64,000 nt of DNA, taken from assembly GCF_004028275.1 (NCBI RefSeq), contig NZ_CP035033.1, positions 1,973,501 through 2,037,500 on the forward strand, in the 5' to 3' direction. Source of the DNA: Hydrogenovibrio thermophilus (GTDB lineage Bacteria; Pseudomonadota; Gammaproteobacteria; Thiomicrospirales; Thiomicrospiraceae). The notes under the pieces are model-generated. The model was not told the DNA's origin. It saw nothing but the letters and a program-made list of their open reading frames with translations, and made no database searches. Numbering within the stretch: the stretch's first letter is position 1; each line of letters begins with the position of its first letter. Positions 61,426-64,000 of this stretch are shown piece after piece. Both the position numbers and the translations under genes were made by a program.

Positions 61426-62787
61426 TCACTGTTTCATTTGCTGTGTGAAATACATCCCTTTCAGCAAGCTCAAGGCTTCATGCAGTTCGTAGTCGTTCGC
61501 CAACAACTCTTCCAAAGCCTTCTGAGAAGCTTTTTGCTCTTTGGTCAGTTTTTTGGTCGACTCTTCGTCTTCATTTTCACCATCCAGGTGTCCGCTCAAA
61601 TCTTTTTCCTTGATGCGGGTGAAGTCCGGTGCCTGCAATTTTTCCACTTTCACCTGGTCGATTTCAATGTCCGGCTTGATGCCTTCCGCTTGAATCGAAC
61701 GACCGGACGGCGTGTAGTAACGCGCAGTAGTCACCTTAATGGCGCCGCCGTTGTTCAACGGAATCAAGGTCTGGACGGACCCTTTACCGAAACTGGTACG
61801 GCCGGCGATCAACGCACGTTTCTGGTCTTGCAGAGCACCGGAAACGATTTCCGAAGCGGACGCCGACCCTTCGTTAATCAATACCACAATTGGCTTGCCT
61901 TCCATCAAGTCGCCCGCTTCGGCTTCAAAATTCATCTCCGAATTTTTCACGCGCCCCTTGGTGTAAACGATCAAACCGTCATTCAAGAACGCATCGGAAA
62001 CTTCAACCGCCGCCCGCAATACGCCGCCCGGATTGTTACGCAAGTCCAATACCAGGCCGTTCAAAGGCCCCTTGTTTTCTTTTTCCAGCTTTTCTATGGC
62101 TTTCACCAAGTCTTCGCCGGTACGCATTTGGAACTGGCTGATACGGACATACCCCATACCGTCGTTCAACAATTGCTCCTTGACGCTTTTGACCTTGATA
62201 ATCGCACGGGTCAATTCTTTTACAATCGGCTTGTCTTCGCCTTGACGCACAATCGTCAGAGTGATTTTCGACCCCGGTTTACCCCGCATGATTTTGACGG
62301 CGTCGGCCAGAGATTTTCCTTTCACCGGATGATCGTCGAGCTTGATGATCAAATCGCCCGCTTTCACACCGGCTTTTTGCGCCGGCGTATCATCAATCGG
62401 GGAAATGACTTTCACGAACCCGTCTTCCATCCCGACTTCCATTCCTAGACCGCCGAATTCACCGGTGGTGTGCTCTTCCATTTTCTTGTAATTCTTAGGC
62501 GGCAGGTAAGCCGAGTGCGGGTCCAAACTGGACAACATGCCACTGATGGCTCCCTCCAGAAGCTCTTTATTTTCGACCGGCTCCACATAATCGGTGGAGA
62601 TACGATCAAACACTTCAACAAACGAACGTAATTCTTCAAGAGGTAAAACCGCTTGGGGGCTAGCATCCGGTGAGGCTTTTTTTTCATTTTCGCTCTCGGC
62701 CCAAACGCTGGTGCCGACAACGATAGTGGCGCCCAGGACGGCACCGTAAAACATCCAAAAACTTTTTTTCACCCAAGTTATTTTCAC
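61426..62787 (-). CDS. ctpA: C-terminal processing protease (S41, CtpA-like)
   Basis: 453-aa periplasmic serine protease. A membrane-type signal sequence (residues 8-28) is followed by a helical region, a PDZ domain (about 100-180, with EFGGLGMEVGMEDGF) and the S41 catalytic domain. The catalytic Ser is in GSASASEI and the general-base Lys in FGKGSVQ, so the dyad is intact. A lysine- and glutamate-rich C-terminal tail follows. It is transcribed divergently from the ArsR gene and with the DJ-1 gene downstream. Confidence 0.94.
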   Translation of the reverse strand: MKITWVKKSFWMFYGAVLGATIVVGTSVWAESENEKKASPDASPQAVLPLEELRSFVEVFDRISTDYVEPVENKELLEGAISGMLSSLDPHSAYLPPKNYKKMEEHTTGEFGGLGMEVGMEDGFVKVISPIDDTPAQKAGVKAGDLIIKLDDHPVKGKSLADAVKIMRGKPGSKITLTIVRQGEDKPIVKELTRAIIKVKSVKEQLLNDGMGYVRISQFQMRTGEDLVKAIEKLEKENKGPLNGLVLDLRNNPGGVLRAAVEVSDAFLNDGLIVYTKGRVKNSEMNFEAEAGDLMEGKPIVVLINEGSASASEIVSGALQDQKRALIAGRTSFGKGSVQTLIPLNNGGAIKVTTARYYTPSGRSIQAEGIKPDIEIDQVKVEKLQAPDFTRIKEKDLSGHLDGENEDEESTKKLTKEQKASQKALEELLANDYELHEALSLLKGMYFTQQMKQ

Positions 62788-62843
62788 TCTTTACTCCAGA
62801 ATGTTCATTTTTGTATTCAAAAGTGCTGCTAAAAAATTAATTT

Positions 62844-62862
62844 ACTTCATTATAAGTGAAGT
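62844..62862. promoter_or_regulatory. Candidate operator dyad between ctpA and the ArsR gene
   Basis: ACTTCA-N7-TGAAGT, a perfect inverted repeat, lies 95 bases before the ArsR-family ATG in a strongly AT-rich gap of 169 bases. A further half-site-like AAGTGA follows at 62865-62870. ArsR proteins commonly bind such dyads near their own promoter, so autoregulation is plausible. Confidence 0.5.
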
Positions 62863-62956
62863 TTAAGTGACATTAGAGAACTATTTAATTAGAATTACAG
62901 ACATCTACACATTTAAACATATTCTGACAAAATAACAATTAAGCGGTGACAAAGGA

Positions 62957-63265
62957 ATGGAAGAAATCAACCCGTTAGCGATAAAAGAAGAAAATATCGA
63001 AAAGGCCTCGAAGGCGCTCAAAGCCATGGGTCACCCTCTAAGACTCAAGATTTTATGTGTACTTGGAGACAGCGAACTTCCAGTCATGGACATCGTTTCA
63101 AAAGTCGGAACCACTCAAAGCAACATTTCCCAGCATATCGACATCCTGAGAGAGAAAGAAATCATCACCTCTCGCCGCGATGGCAGCAAGATTCTGTGCA
63201 AAGTGCGAGACCCACAGATTTTGAACCTGCTGGAAGCCATGCAACAAACATTCTGTCCGGTTTAA
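62957..63265 (+). CDS. ArsR-family regulator with SqrR/BigR-like cysteine spacing
   Basis: 102-aa winged-helix repressor. The recognition region is KVGTTQSNISQHIDILREKEI (split here by a conserved turn), and the wing is RRDGSKILCKVRD. Cysteines are C34 (KILCVL), C81 and C100 (QTFCPV). C34 and C100 are 66 residues apart and lie where the persulfide-sensing pair of SqrR/BigR lies, including the C-terminal FC. No classical arsenic or zinc ligand set is seen. AAAGGA precedes the ATG. It may sense sulfide or persulfide; targets are unknown. Confidence 0.85.
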   Translation: MEEINPLAIKEENIEKASKALKAMGHPLRLKILCVLGDSELPVMDIVSKVGTTQSNISQHIDILREKEIITSRRDGSKILCKVRDPQILNLLEAMQQTFCPV

Positions 63266-63272
63266 TTCCCTT

Positions 63273-64000
63273 TTAACTCGCCTGGTTCATCAGGCGAATT
63301 TCAAATTGATTCCGTTCGCTGACCGCCGACGACATCACCCCGTTCTCAGGTGACATTGACATTTCCAAACGGTTTTCGTTTTGAGTGTCACTCAACAAGG
63401 GATTACTTTGGATGTCACGCTCAGAACCCTCAGACGAAGGCTTTTCATTAGTGGATTCCGTATCCTCAACCTCTTCCTCCGTCCGCTCTTCTTGTTTGGT
63501 ATTCATTATATCGGCTCGTGCTTCCGCAGCCATTTGCGATGCTTGTGCCGCCACTTTACGGTCTTGAGAGGACGGTTCGGCCGGAGCCAAGGCCGCTGCC
63601 CGAATCTGCTGGGCTTTTGCTAAGGTGGCCTGCGGGTCTCCCGACACTGGGCTGGTATCGATTCCGACTTCACCGCCAATCGCATAACGCCGTCCGTCCG
63701 GGCCGGTTTGATATGAATAATTGGCACCACCGGTGACGTGTTGCCCGCCGGCCGCTAAATGCGCCTGCTCATGGGCTTTCACTTCTCTGTCGCGTGATTT
63801 GAGTTCCGAAATAACACGCTGTACTTCGCGCTCAACCTGCTGATCTGAAGAAGCAGACTTTTCGGTTGGTGCCTTTTCCGCTTGTGAAATGGTATTACTA
63901 CGTCCAGCCTGAGAATCTCTTTCACGGTTGGAGGAGGTATTATTTTGAGAAGCCGTCGAGGATGAGGAGGTTGAAACCTGAATGGATTCAGCAGGAATGG
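63273..64000 (-). CDS. SprA-related putative metalloprotease (cut by the window edge)
   Basis: C-terminal part of at least 242 codons; the frame stays open to the last base, so the true start lies outside. It has a serine-, glutamine- and asparagine-rich part, then VKAHEQAHLAAGGQHVTG, an HExxH-like metal site, then GGANYSYQTGPDGRRYAIGGEVGIDTSPV, the hallmark of the SprA-related/putative metalloprotease family of proteobacteria. The C-terminal 90 residues are low-complexity and acidic. No signal peptide can be judged. Function is unknown; a role in envelope or surface proteins has been suggested for the family. Confidence 0.8.
   Translation of the reverse strand, partial: IPAESIQVSTSSSSTASQNNTSSNRERDSQAGRSNTISQAEKAPTEKSASSDQQVEREVQRVISELKSRDREVKAHEQAHLAAGGQHVTGGANYSYQTGPDGRRYAIGGEVGIDTSPVSGDPQATLAKAQQIRAAALAPAEPSSQDRKVAAQASQMAAEARADIMNTKQEERTEEEVEDTESTNEKPSSEGSERDIQSNPLLSDTQNENRLEMSMSPENGVMSSAVSERNQFEIRLMNQAS
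63278..63297. terminator. Hairpin between the convergent ArsR and SprA-like genes
   Basis: Perfect stem TCGCCTG/CAGGCGA with a six-base loop, just after the ArsR stop and within the last codons of the opposite gene. The following T content is modest, so termination is possible, not certain. Confidence 0.4.

Noticed and set aside
1..64000. Insertion sequences, prophage genes, integrase/att sites and CRISPR arrays
   Set aside because: None found: no transposase or integrase motifs, no terminal repeats with target duplications, and no regular spaced repeats.

Overview
The window looks like chromosomal DNA of a marine, methylotrophic or sulfur-oxidising gammaproteobacterium near Methylophaga and Thiomicrospira (Piscirickettsiaceae). 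This rests on gene content: a trimethylamine monooxygenase very like the Methylophaga enzyme, SspAB, EpmAB, LptFG, HolC, NudE/YrfG, and a class Ia NrdB whose N-terminal half is nearly identical to that of E. coli. The genus is an inference. I see no transposase, phage gene or CRISPR array. Coding density is high and base composition is even.

Layout. 1-4578: methylated-amine oxidation (tmm, dmmA-like, dmmB-like, a heme-dependent N-demethylase, a cupin). 4651-4932: parvulin. 5050-8357 and 10589-13592: all six enzymes of a mevalonate route to IPP/DMAPP, in two blocks separated by an AEC transporter, tRNA-Ser(GGA) and a heme-binding-type secreted protein. 13609-17621: sspB/sspA, then efp, epmA and epmB (EF-P and its beta-lysylation). 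17630-23728: envelope and glycan genes (GT39, flippase-like protein, GT9 heptosyltransferase, lptG, lptF). 23885-32447: pepA, holC, an M14 amidase, an L,D-transpeptidase pair, uvrB, aspartate aminotransferase. 33132-41054: nudE, yrfG, tpm, thioredoxin-like, spermidine-synthase-like, a PAS-only protein, uup, a degenerate receiver and nrdB.

41185-47156 is a same-strand run of six genes: histidine phosphatase, class III FBPase-like metallophosphatase, amphi-Trp protein, PhoU-like/APH-kinase fusion, ATP-grasp enzyme and HprK-related kinase. It matches the genomically defined but functionally unknown GAK (grasp/amphi-Trp/kinase) association, enlarged with two phosphatases, and a Pho-box-like sequence precedes it. 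It is the best candidate here for an undescribed system. An ECF sigma/DUF3379 pair, a YihY-type membrane protein and a GGDEF-EAL protein follow.

60536-51876 (minus strand) is a copper-type metal island: a Cys/His-rich secreted protein, cusB, cusA, cusC, and then a bufferin/HvfA-type RiPP precursor with eight EGKCG motifs, its DUF692 MNIO enzyme and DUF2063 partner. The precursor has a twin-arginine signal, and an intrinsic terminator separates it from its modification genes. The right end holds a DJ-1 protein, a C-terminal processing protease, an ArsR regulator with the cysteine spacing of persulfide sensors, and a cut SprA-like gene.

Across the whole window the perfect palindrome CCAGGCCTGG occurs at least 18 times, against about 0.06 expected for a random 10-mer. 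It lies in coding DNA in three reading contexts and inside terminator stems, which suggests a genome-wide DNA signal.
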